Below the pieces are notes generated by a model. It had not been told where the DNA came from, did not search any database, and saw only the letters and a list, made by a program, of their open reading frames with translations. Below are positions 8,276 through 16,172 of a stretch of 64,000 nucleotides of DNA, in pieces. Origin of the DNA: CAZVLQ01 sp964628185. Lineage in GTDB: Bacteria; Pseudomonadota; Zetaproteobacteria; Mariprofundales; Mariprofundaceae. The position numbers and the translations under genes are program-made. Within the stretch, counting starts at the first letter, position 1; each line of letters starts with the position of its first letter. The stretch covers positions 41,738 through 105,737 of the forward strand of contig CAZVLQ010000004.1 in NCBI GenBank assembly GCA_964628185.1. The letters are read 5' to 3'.

Positions 8276-9336
8276 TGCTGGAGACGCTTGATCAATGGCT
8301 TTTGCTGGTGGCGCATCAGTTCAACTGGCGGGTCCCGTACTGGCTGTATCTTCTGCCTGTCCTGCTGACGGGTGCGTTGCCATGGAAGCGTCATCCCGGG
8401 CTGTCGCCTGGCATGACAGCACGACTGGCGCGCTACGCAGATCCCCGTTTGTGGCCGCTCGTAGTCCGTGGCAAAGCAACGGCCGCAACGCCGGCCACCG
8501 TGGTCGCCGGCTTTATACCTTGGATGGCGCTGATACTGATCACACTTGCCCTGGCGGGTCCCCGCTGGTTGCATGAACAACAGACGGTTTTCCGGGAAGG
8601 CGCGGATATAGCCGTGGTGATGGATGTTTCGCGATCGATGCGAAGCCGGGATATCAAACCTGACCGGCTGAGCCGGGTGCAGCAGGAATTGCATGATTTT
8701 TTGCAACGGCTGAATGGCGACCGCATCGCCCTTGTCGCTTTCGCCGGACGCGCCTTCACCATTGCGCCGCTCACTTCGGACTATGCCGCGGTGATGCGGT
8801 TTTCGGGGCAGTTGACGCCGGACATGATTACGAATCAGGGAAGCAATCTGGCACTGGGCCTGACGCGCGCTTTTGAATCGTTGCATGCGGCGCATGGACG
8901 TGGACGGGCGGTAGTGCTGTTCACCGACGGCGAGGATTATGCCCGGAATGCCTCAATAGCCGCTGCGCTGCGGTTGAGAGATGCACATATTCCCCTGTTT
9001 ATCCTTGGTGCAGGCACGCCCGAAGGTGGACTGGTACCGGCCGGAGGAGGCTATTTTGTGCATGATGATCATGGTCGGGCGGTACTGAGCCGCCTGCGGG
9101 AGTCTCATCTGAAAATGCTGGCGCGGACGGCGGGCGGCAAGTATGCACGCATTCGCTGGGATGACAGGGACTGGGATACGCTTTATGACGACGGTGTCCG
9201 GCGCATGGTGGAACGGACGCGCACGGCTTCCCGCACGCGGGGGCGCTGGCGCGAAGAATATGCCTGGGCGTTATTGCCCGCCATGCTGCTGTTGGGATGG
9301 TGGTGGAAACGGAACATGCGGAAGTGGATGACATGA
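8275..9336 (+). CDS. batB: BatB-like VWA membrane protein
   Basis: 353-residue paralogue of the preceding protein. Membrane helices flank a VWA domain with DVSRS at residues 117-121 and a later LFTDGEDY element. A C-terminal helix with tryptophans (WALLPAMLLLGWWW) is followed by a basic tail. Paired BatA/BatB proteins are thought to form a membrane complex with the TPR and BatD proteins encoded next. The ATG overlaps the stop of the upstream gene by one base. Confidence 0.85.
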   Translation: MLETLDQWLLLVAHQFNWRVPYWLYLLPVLLTGALPWKRHPGLSPGMTARLARYADPRLWPLVVRGKATAATPATVVAGFIPWMALILITLALAGPRWLHEQQTVFREGADIAVVMDVSRSMRSRDIKPDRLSRVQQELHDFLQRLNGDRIALVAFAGRAFTIAPLTSDYAAVMRFSGQLTPDMITNQGSNLALGLTRAFESLHAAHGRGRAVVLFTDGEDYARNASIAAALRLRDAHIPLFILGAGTPEGGLVPAGGGYFVHDDHGRAVLSRLRESHLKMLARTAGGKYARIRWDDRDWDTLYDDGVRRMVERTRTASRTRGRWREEYAWALLPAMLLLGWWWKRNMRKWMT

Positions 9337-9355
9337 TGGCGACGGGACCGAAACC

Positions 9356-10261
9356 TTGAGGACGGCCGCGTATTGCATCCTGGGCGGGCTGCTTGCCTGC
9401 TGTTTTGCGGTCGATGCGGATGCCGGGTGGTTCCTGCGCGACAATCAGCTTGCCTGGCGGTCATGGCAGGCCGGTGATTTCAAGCGTTCGCTTGCATACT
9501 GGGATATGAGCAGCAAGGGCCTGTTCGGAAGGGGGACCGCGTTGATGCGCCTGCAGCGCTGGCGTGAGGCCGAGCAGAATTTGCGCCAGGCGCTGGAGAT
9601 GGCATCCACACGGCAACCGGATGATATGGCCAGCATCTGGTATAATCTGGGCAACAGCCTTTATGCGCAGGACAAGTTTTCCCAGGCCCGCATGGCGTGG
9701 CGTGAAGCGCTGAAATATAATCCGGCGCATGCCAAGGCGCAGCATAACCTGGAAGTGGTGAACCGGCTTCTGCTACAGCGGCGGGCGAAGGAGACGCCTG
9801 CGGCGAAGGAGGGTGATGCACACGAGAGACAGGGGCGTGACAGGGCCGGGCATACTTTTGAAAGGATACCGAAGCGGAATAAAAGTCAGGATCAAAAAAA
9901 GCGCTTACGTTCCCTGCCGTTTCATATACCTTCTCCGGGAAACGGATCATCACAAACCGGCGGCCAGGCGCAGGCCGGTGACAAGCCTGCAAGGTCGGAA
10001 GATTCAGCCCATACGCCGGGCGGGCGCGGGCGGCAGCGGAAGCAGGCGCGGGCGGTTCCCGGTCAGGGCGCACCTGCAAAAGCAGGCGGGGACAAGGGGC
10101 GGGCTCTTCATCACGGCGGACAACGCCGGCAGGGAAAAGGTATAAGTTCCGGGCAGGCGGCCAGGGAACTGGGCATGGTGGACGAGGGCGTTGATATCTT
10201 TCTGCGTCACCGGCTGTCCGCCACCCGCGGCATTTTCACGCCTCGGGGGCCGACATGGTAG
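9356..10261 (+). CDS. TPR-containing Bat protein (BatC-like) with long basic low-complexity tail
   Basis: 301 residues. A signal peptide or N-terminal anchor (about 1-23) is followed by two or three TPR units (LRQALEM, then YNLGNSLYAQDKFSQARMAW), which bind peptides in partner proteins. The region from about 150 to 275 is Gly/Lys/Arg/Gln-rich and probably disordered. The only in-frame start near the batB stop is TTG 9356. It precedes batD and overlaps it by seven bases. It fits the BatC/BatB2 slot of aerotolerance operons. The tail is more basic than I would expect. Confidence 0.7.
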   Translation: MRTAAYCILGGLLACCFAVDADAGWFLRDNQLAWRSWQAGDFKRSLAYWDMSSKGLFGRGTALMRLQRWREAEQNLRQALEMASTRQPDDMASIWYNLGNSLYAQDKFSQARMAWREALKYNPAHAKAQHNLEVVNRLLLQRRAKETPAAKEGDAHERQGRDRAGHTFERIPKRNKSQDQKKRLRSLPFHIPSPGNGSSQTGGQAQAGDKPARSEDSAHTPGGRGRQRKQARAVPGQGAPAKAGGDKGRALHHGGQRRQGKGISSGQAARELGMVDEGVDIFLRHRLSATRGIFTPRGPTW

Positions 10262-11946
10262 GGCGCTGTCTGCTGGTGCTTTTTCTTTTGTTTTTGCCTT
10301 ATCGCGCATGGGGCGCCGATCTGAAGGCGTTCGTGGACCACGACAGGATTGGCCGGGATCACACCATCCTGCTGTCCGTTCGTCTTCTTGGCAGTGATGC
10401 CGATTTTCCTCTTGATACCACCTTGCTGGAGAAAAATTTCTATGTAATCGCCAAAGCCTCTACGCATCAATCCGGAGCATGGTTTGAAAAGCATTTCCAG
10501 CTTGGGCCCAGACATACGGGGCGGCTGAAGGTGCCCGTACTGCACACGCTTTTTCATGGCAAAATGCTTGTGACCCGGTCTTTCAGCGTGCATATGCTTG
10601 CCGAACGCGGGGAAGTGGATGATACCCGCTTGTGGATTGAAACGCATGCGGACAGGCATTCAGCCTGGCGGCGGCAACAAATCAATTACCGGATTGTCAT
10701 CTTCAGCACCAGCCCTTTTCTGGGCGTTCCCCGCATTGAACTGCCTGATTTTGCTCGGTTTCTTGTACAAAAGGTGCATGAAAAAGTACCGGGTGAACGG
10801 ATTGTTTCGGGACGCCGGGTGCGCACGCTGACCTATGATTATCTACTGTTTCCCCGGCAGGCCGGCCGCTTCACCATTGCGGCGCCACGGGTCTCCGCCA
10901 GATTACTGCAATTTGTCAGGGTCAGACGTATGGCCGCCGGCATGGAGAGTTTTGGTGCGGGGAAAAATCTTGTACGATCCAGGCACGCCATGGGTGGAAT
11001 CCAGATCATTCATGTTAGGGCGCTGCCTGTGCAGGCAGAAAATTTGCCGGTTGGCCTGCTTGATCTGCACTCCGGTATTTCCGAGCCGAAGGCCGTTGCC
11101 GGGGAGCCGGTGACCTGGACAATCACGTTGCATGGCAAGGGATTGCAGGCCGCATCCCTGCCGGATATGAGCCGGCTTATGCACATCCCGGGCACATTTA
11201 AAACCTACCCGGAAACGCCTGCTGTAACCGTGAAAAGAACACCTGCCGGGATGGTGGTGCATGCGCTATGGCGTTTGGTGGCATTGCCCCAGCACGCCGG
11301 TTCCATCGACATTCCGGCGATCACTGTTCCGTATTTCAATCCTGTGAAAGGGCGCATCGAAAAGACAGCGGCTGATGCCTTACACCTGACTGTATCCCCA
11401 GCCGGGAAAATGGAGAAAAATGACGTGCTTCATGTTGGCGCACCGCTTGTCCATGCGGGGTCGGTAACGCTGCCGGGCGTTCCCGTCTGGTGGAGGTGGC
11501 TGGCCGTGGCTTTTTTTCTGTTGTGGCTTGTGACGCTGGGAGGTTGGCTGTTGCGGGCGCGTGCTGCATCACTGTTTTTGAGGCGAAAAAAACGCCGGCA
11601 TGTTTCCACGGGATGGGTGGCATCCGCCACCGGCAGCATCGAACAGTTTGAACGTTTAAAGCGGATGCTTGATCTGCCGGCAAGGCTTTCTCCGCTGGGC
11701 CTGCTCGACATGTATCCCGGTTTGCGGGAAAACGCGGCGGTTGGCTGGCTGACGGCGCTGGAACAGGGGCGATATATGTCCGGCGAGATTCCCCGGCCCA
11801 TGGGCCGGGAAGCGATTCGGCGGATTGCCGGGATCATCCGTGCTACCCGCCGGCCGCCAGCCATGCACTTTAATCCATCCGGGTTTGGCCGTATCGACGC
11901 CATCCGGCAGCGGCCGGAAACAGCCTCGGGGCCGTCAGCGGGCTGA
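10255..11946 (+). CDS. batD: BatD-like aerotolerance protein
   Basis: 563 residues. A signal peptide (about 1-20, ending AWGAD) exports a long beta-rich periplasmic region made of Ig-like repeats. One transmembrane helix lies at about 413-433, and a cytosolic C-terminal domain of some 130 residues follows. This is the BatD (oxygen tolerance) architecture. It is the last gene of the moxR-Bat operon. Its 3' end overlaps the convergent Rrf2-type regulator by about 12 bases. The exact biochemical role of BatD is unknown. Confidence 0.8.
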   Translation: MVGRCLLVLFLLFLPYRAWGADLKAFVDHDRIGRDHTILLSVRLLGSDADFPLDTTLLEKNFYVIAKASTHQSGAWFEKHFQLGPRHTGRLKVPVLHTLFHGKMLVTRSFSVHMLAERGEVDDTRLWIETHADRHSAWRRQQINYRIVIFSTSPFLGVPRIELPDFARFLVQKVHEKVPGERIVSGRRVRTLTYDYLLFPRQAGRFTIAAPRVSARLLQFVRVRRMAAGMESFGAGKNLVRSRHAMGGIQIIHVRALPVQAENLPVGLLDLHSGISEPKAVAGEPVTWTITLHGKGLQAASLPDMSRLMHIPGTFKTYPETPAVTVKRTPAGMVVHALWRLVALPQHAGSIDIPAITVPYFNPVKGRIEKTAADALHLTVSPAGKMEKNDVLHVGAPLVHAGSVTLPGVPVWWRWLAVAFFLLWLVTLGGWLLRARAASLFLRRKKRRHVSTGWVASATGSIEQFERLKRMLDLPARLSPLGLLDMYPGLRENAAVGWLTALEQGRYMSGEIPRPMGREAIRRIAGIIRATRRPPAMHFNPSGFGRIDAIRQRPETASGPSAG

Positions 11947-12375
11947 CGGTGAAAGCATTTTCTTGATACTGTTTTTGTTTTCAAGCACATCGGCCAGCGT
12001 GTAGCTATCCAGCACCTCCATAAAGGCTCTTTTTGCCTGGTACAGGGCGCTTTTAAGTGCGCAGGCAGAGCTGATGGGACAGGTGTTGATTTCCTTGTCG
12101 AAGCATTCAAGCAGGTTCATGTTGGGTTCGGTTTTCCGCACCAGCTGGCCGATCACAATCTCTTCCGGCGGTTTCCCCAGCCGCAACCCGCCCGATTTTC
12201 CACGCAGGGTATGCACATAGCCGGTTTGCCCGAGATGATGGACAACCTTGACCAGATGGTTGCGGGAAATGCCGTAGGATTCGGCAATTTCGCCAATCGT
12301 GACGAGCCTGGCCGGACATGTACCAAGATAAATCAGCACGCGCAGCGAATAATCCGTATACAGCGTCAATTGCAT
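11935..12375 (-). CDS. nsrR: Rrf2-family NO-responsive repressor, NsrR-like
   Basis: 146-residue winged-helix regulator. The N-terminus MQLTLYTDYSLRVLIYL and the helix-turn-helix around residues 26-50 are typical of Rrf2 proteins. Three cysteines at 91, 99 and 105 (C-x7-C-x5-C) match the [Fe-S] ligand spacing of some NsrR proteins; the cluster loses DNA affinity on NO exposure. The ATG at 12375 is preferred over the TTG two codons earlier. It is divergent from truncated hemoglobin genes that share its upstream region, a classic NsrR target arrangement. IscR and RirA are alternatives, but the target genes favour NsrR. Confidence 0.8.
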   Translation of the reverse strand: MQLTLYTDYSLRVLIYLGTCPARLVTIGEIAESYGISRNHLVKVVHHLGQTGYVHTLRGKSGGLRLGKPPEEIVIGQLVRKTEPNMNLLECFDKEINTCPISSACALKSALYQAKRAFMEVLDSYTLADVLENKNSIKKMLSPSAR

Positions 12376-12380
12376 ACTCA

Positions 12381-12424
12381 AAACATATATTCATTTTGAC
12401 ATGTTTGTCCAGTCTGCATAATGT
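12381..12424 (+). promoter_or_regulatory. Strong promoter with overlapping inverted repeat (NsrR-type operator)
   Basis: TTGACA at 12396-12401, a 17-base spacer and TAATGT at 12419-12424 form a near-ideal sigma70 promoter for the hemoglobin genes. An inverted repeat, AAACAT (12381-12386) and ATGTTT (12401-12406), straddles the -35. The A/T-rich text between resembles loosely the paired 11-base NsrR half sites. A repressor bound here would block the promoter and could also cover the nsrR start. Confidence 0.6.
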
Positions 12425-12478
12425 TACATCCCGCATGGCGTAAACCGCATGCGGATTTAAAATCGAGGGGGGATAATT

Positions 12479-12847
12479 ATGAGTACAGTGTATGAACAAC
12501 TGGGCGGCGAAGCCGCCATTAACGCCGCGGTGGACGTCTTTTACCGCCGTGTACTGGCGGATGCCTATATCAACCGTTTTTTTGAAAGTGTGGATATGGA
12601 AAAGCAGGCGGCCAAGCAGAAAGCGTTTCTAACCATGGTGACCGGTGGTCCGAACGAATACACCGGCAAGGATATGCGCGAGGGCCACAAGCATCTGGTG
12701 CATGAGATGGGGCTGAATGATTCACATTTTGATCATGTCGTCTGCCATCTTCGCTCCACCTTGGCCGAACTTGGCGTAGCGCCGGAACTGATCAAGACAG
12801 TGACTGATGTCGCCGAGTCCACGCGCGACGATGTGCTGGATCGTTAA
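12479..12847 (+). CDS. glbN: Group I truncated hemoglobin (GlbN-type)
   Basis: 122-residue heme protein. It resembles cyanobacterial GlbN closely: YEQLGG start, Tyr22 (B10 position), Gln43 and Gln47 in the distal pocket and His70 as the proximal heme ligand in MREGHK. The position equivalent to the second axial histidine of cyanobacterial GlbN appears to be Lys46. Such proteins detoxify NO to nitrate with O2 or transport O2. The ribosome site GAGGGGGGA precedes the ATG. Its control by an NsrR-like repressor and the nearby ferredoxin-reductase point to NO dioxygenation. Confidence 0.9.
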   Translation: MSTVYEQLGGEAAINAAVDVFYRRVLADAYINRFFESVDMEKQAAKQKAFLTMVTGGPNEYTGKDMREGHKHLVHEMGLNDSHFDHVVCHLRSTLAELGVAPELIKTVTDVAESTRDDVLDR

Positions 12848-12858
12848 GGGCGGCCGAT

Positions 12859-13356
12859 ATGAGCTTTTTTGGCATTTTACTACCCCTGATCCTGCTTATC
12901 GGAATCATTGTGATTTTTCTGATGACCGGCAGGTCCTCACCGGAAGCCGCGACGGAGTCCGACAGCGGTTCCGCCTATGCCGGTGGCAAACAGCCGCTCT
13001 ATGATCGTCTTGGCGGCGCCGCCGCTATCGATGCCGCAGTGGATATCTTCTACCGCCGCGTACTGGCTGATGCTTACGTCAAGCCCTTCTTTGAAGGCGT
13101 GGACATGGAGCAGCAGGCGGCCAAGCAGAAGGCTTTCCTGACCATGGTGTTCGGCGGGCCGCATCACTATACCGGTAAGGACATGCGCGAGGGTCATAAA
13201 CACCTGGTGCATGACATGGGGCTGAACGATACGCATTTCAATCATATTCTGGCACATCTTCGTTCAACCCTGGCCGAACTTGGCGTGGATGAAGGTACAA
13301 CACGGGAGGTGATTGATATTGCAGAAACGACGCGAGACGACGTGCTTGACCGCTGA
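12859..13356 (+). CDS. Membrane-anchored group I truncated hemoglobin
   Basis: 165 residues. The first 22 form a transmembrane helix, then a polar linker (about 24-44) leads into a globin almost identical in layout to the preceding one (MREGHK proximal His, KQKAFLTM distal helix). It looks like a tandem duplicate that acquired an N-terminal anchor. Tethering would place heme near the respiratory chain, but the side of the membrane is not certain: a short uncharged N-terminus gives no clear positive-inside cue. It is 11 bases downstream of glbN and is followed by a terminator. Confidence 0.85.
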   Translation: MSFFGILLPLILLIGIIVIFLMTGRSSPEAATESDSGSAYAGGKQPLYDRLGGAAAIDAAVDIFYRRVLADAYVKPFFEGVDMEQQAAKQKAFLTMVFGGPHHYTGKDMREGHKHLVHDMGLNDTHFNHILAHLRSTLAELGVDEGTTREVIDIAETTRDDVLDR

Positions 13357-13376
13357 TTTTCGTTCGGACTGAGCCA

Positions 13377-13420
13377 AAGCGGGATTTTGCATCCTCTTGG
13401 GTGCAGAATCCCGCTTTTCT
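13377..13420 (+). terminator. Rho-independent terminator after the hemoglobin pair
   Basis: An 18-base stem (AAGCGGGATTTTGCATCC pairing with 13399-13416, two G-U pairs) with a TCTT loop is followed by TTCT. It separates the hemoglobin transcript from the reductase gene, which must rely on readthrough or its own promoter. Confidence 0.82.
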
Positions 13421-13441
13421 CTAGGGGGGAGGGTGTAGGGA

Positions 13442-14419
13442 ATGCCTCTGATTACCTTTGAAGGCAAAAGCTATGAATGCAGGTCAGGCGAAAGGGTGCT
13501 TGATTGTCTGATGCGCCATGGCGTGATGCTGCCTTCGTCCTGCCGCAGCGGGGTATGCCAGACCTGCATGGTCAGGGCCGTCAACGGGGTGCCTCCGGTC
13601 GTGGCGCAAAACGGCATCAAGGACACCCTGCGCGCCCAGGGCTATTTCCTGGCATGCGTTTGTGAGCCGGAAAGCGATATTGAAATCTCCCTGGTGGACA
13701 GCGCTACGGTAAGGAATCGAGCGACCCTGGTCTCCAGAGAGAGAATGAATGAAAGCGTTTTGCGCCTGCGTATGACTTGCGGGAGCGCCTTCGAATATCG
13801 TGCCGGGCAATTTATTAATCTTATTCGTCCGGGAGATGAACTGGTACGCAGTTATTCACTGGCGAGTCTGCCATCCGAGAACGAACTTGAGTTGCACGTT
13901 AAACGCGTCCCTGACGGCCGTATGAGCAACTGGATTTTTGACGAGCTTGAAGTGGGCCAGGAACTGGAATTTTACGGGCCCAGCGGGGACTGTTTCTATC
14001 TTCCGGGCAATCGTGATGCGAGCCTGCTGCTGATCGGGACGGGAACCGGACTGGCGCCGCTCTACGGCATTATGCGCAATGCCCTGGCGCAGGAGCATAC
14101 GGGGCCGATTCATTTCTTTCATGCCAGCCTCGCCACGCCCGGACTGTACATGATGGATGAAATGTATGCCCTGGCAAGTGCGTCCGCAAACATGACATAT
14201 ACGCCCTGTGTTCTGAAGGGAGAGACGCCACGGGGCGGCGTTCAGGGGAATATCGTCGATATCGTGCAGAGCAACATGAAGAATCTTGCCGGCTGGCGTA
14301 TTTATCTGTGCGGGGATCCTCCCATCGTGGATGCGCTGAAACGCGCATGTTTTCTTTCAGGCGCCACGATGCAGAACATCCACAGTGATCCCTTCGTATT
14401 TGCGCCTCAGGTAGGCTGA
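13442..14419 (+). CDS. 2Fe-2S ferredoxin / FAD-NAD(P)H oxidoreductase
   Basis: 325-residue flavoprotein reductase. An N-terminal plant-type ferredoxin domain carries C34-x4-C39-x2-C42 and a fourth Cys near 72. An FAD-binding barrel follows with the RSYSLAS motif, then an NAD(P)-binding domain with GTGTGLAPLYG. This order (Fd-FAD-NAD) is that of MMO reductase/CDP-6-deoxy reductase-like proteins. Placed directly after two truncated hemoglobins it is a reasonable heme reductase for an NO dioxygenase cycle. That pairing is inference; oxygenase or general electron-transfer roles are possible. Confidence 0.82.
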   Translation: MPLITFEGKSYECRSGERVLDCLMRHGVMLPSSCRSGVCQTCMVRAVNGVPPVVAQNGIKDTLRAQGYFLACVCEPESDIEISLVDSATVRNRATLVSRERMNESVLRLRMTCGSAFEYRAGQFINLIRPGDELVRSYSLASLPSENELELHVKRVPDGRMSNWIFDELEVGQELEFYGPSGDCFYLPGNRDASLLLIGTGTGLAPLYGIMRNALAQEHTGPIHFFHASLATPGLYMMDEMYALASASANMTYTPCVLKGETPRGGVQGNIVDIVQSNMKNLAGWRIYLCGDPPIVDALKRACFLSGATMQNIHSDPFVFAPQVG

Positions 14420-14498
14420 GCCTATTTTTCATATACCGGATGACCCGGAGGCGCGATTTCGCTAGCGTGGCCCGCTCCAATTTCAGCCTGGAGTTGTT

Positions 14499-16142
14499 AT
14501 GTCATTTGCAAAACATTTCTATAACCGCGGGCCGGTCCTGCTGATTATTCTGGACGGCTGGGGCATGGGTTCCGGTGGTCCGGAGGATGCGATTGCCCGG
14601 GCGGCGACGCCGGTGATGGATCGCCTGTGGCGTGATAACGCCCATACCCGATTGTTGACGCATGGGCCATACGTCGGCCTGCCATCGGTTAAGGATATGG
14701 GCGGTTCCGAGGTCGGTCATCTCACCATGGGCGCCGGTCTGATTCTCGATCAGGGTCCGACGCGCATTAACAGGGCGATTAACGATGGCTCGTTTTTTAC
14801 TTCCGTGGCGTTGAAGGCCGTCATCGGCCATTGCCTGGAACGGCGGAGCACCCTGCATCTGCTGGGGCTTTTATCCGACGGCAATGTGCATTCGCATATT
14901 GAACACTTCCTTGCCGTCATCACCTATGCGCATGAACAGGGGATACGGCGGTTGCGTCTGCACGCGCTTTTTGACGGGCGCGACGTAGGAATCCGGACGG
15001 CGCAGAATTATGTAGCACGCATTGAAGATGCATTTTCCGCCATTAACGGCCAGAAAGGCCGTGATTATCGCATAGCCTCGGGCGGGGGGCGTGAAGTGAT
15101 CACCATGGATCGGGATCACGACTGGAGCAAGGTTGCGGCGGGCTGGCGGGCACATGTGCATGGCGTGTCCGATGCGCACTTTTCCTCGGCGATTGAGGCG
15201 ATTGAGCATTTTCGTGCGCAAACGCGGGATATTATCGATCAGGATATGCCGGGTTTTGTCATTACCGATGAAAGGAACCGGCCCGTGGGTGTGATGGAGG
15301 ATGGGGATTCCGTGATCATGATGAATTTCCGTGGCGATCGGGCGATTGAGATCAGCGAAGCCTTCTGTCTTGACGATTTTGACGGGTTTGACCGGGGCCG
15401 GCGGCCGGATGTGCTGTTTGCCGGCATGATGGTCTACGACGAGGACCGGAACCTGCCACAGTTGCAGTTGATGGGGCCCGCCAGCGTAGATGCGCCCTTC
15501 GGCAAGCGGATCCTGAAACTGGGTATCAGACAGTTCCGGCTGGCTGAAACGCAAAAATATCCCCATGTCACGTTTTTCTTCAACGGCGGCTATCGCAAGC
15601 CGCTGGATGCCGGCATGGAGGACTATATCCTGATTCCGTCGGACAAGGGTATCTCCTTTGCCGCGCGACCGGCCATGAAAGCGGCGGAAATTGCGGACAA
15701 GGCGGTGGAACTCATCCACTCCGGTCAGTACGGCTTTGGCATGATTAATTTCGCCAATGCGGACATGGTCGGCCATTGCGGTCAGATCAAACCGGCGATA
15801 CGGGCCGTGGAAGCAGTGGATGCCGCCGTTGGCCGAATCGTACAGGCGCTGGAGGAAGCGGATGGCAGTGCATTGATTACCTCGGACCATGGCAATGCCG
15901 AAGTGATGACGGTGAAGGCCATGGATGGCGGTGAAGAGGCATCCACCAGGCATACGCTGAACCCCGTGCCCTGCATCCTGTTCGACCCCGCTTATGATGG
16001 TTCCTATACCCTTCGCCAGCCGGACGGATCAGGCGACATTGACACAACCCCCGGACTGTCGCATCTGGCCGCCACCCTGTTTGAGATGCTGGGGCAGCCC
16101 GTGCCGGAAGATATCCATCCGTCGCTGATTGTTTCAGCTTAG
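14499..16142 (+). CDS. gpmI: 2,3-bisphosphoglycerate-independent phosphoglycerate mutase
   Basis: Cofactor-independent mutase (3-PG to 2-PG, glycolysis/gluconeogenesis), alkaline phosphatase superfamily, two Mn ions. The metal-binding N-terminus (ILDGWGMG) and the phosphorylated serine at residue 70 in KDMGGSEVGH are visible, as is the late metal motif TSDHGNAEVM. At 547 residues it is about 35 longer than the usual 510-residue form, like the longer GpmI variants. GGAG precedes the ATG. Confidence 0.93.
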   Translation: MSFAKHFYNRGPVLLIILDGWGMGSGGPEDAIARAATPVMDRLWRDNAHTRLLTHGPYVGLPSVKDMGGSEVGHLTMGAGLILDQGPTRINRAINDGSFFTSVALKAVIGHCLERRSTLHLLGLLSDGNVHSHIEHFLAVITYAHEQGIRRLRLHALFDGRDVGIRTAQNYVARIEDAFSAINGQKGRDYRIASGGGREVITMDRDHDWSKVAAGWRAHVHGVSDAHFSSAIEAIEHFRAQTRDIIDQDMPGFVITDERNRPVGVMEDGDSVIMMNFRGDRAIEISEAFCLDDFDGFDRGRRPDVLFAGMMVYDEDRNLPQLQLMGPASVDAPFGKRILKLGIRQFRLAETQKYPHVTFFFNGGYRKPLDAGMEDYILIPSDKGISFAARPAMKAAEIADKAVELIHSGQYGFGMINFANADMVGHCGQIKPAIRAVEAVDAAVGRIVQALEEADGSALITSDHGNAEVMTVKAMDGGEEASTRHTLNPVPCILFDPAYDGSYTLRQPDGSGDIDTTPGLSHLAATLFEMLGQPVPEDIHPSLIVSA

Positions 16143-16172
16143 GGGCCTGCCGGGGATGATCGGATTGCGCGA

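Noticed and set aside
14871..15953. 360-codon minus-strand frame inside gpmI
   Set aside because: Entirely antisense to a well-supported enzyme gene; composition shows frame shadowing.
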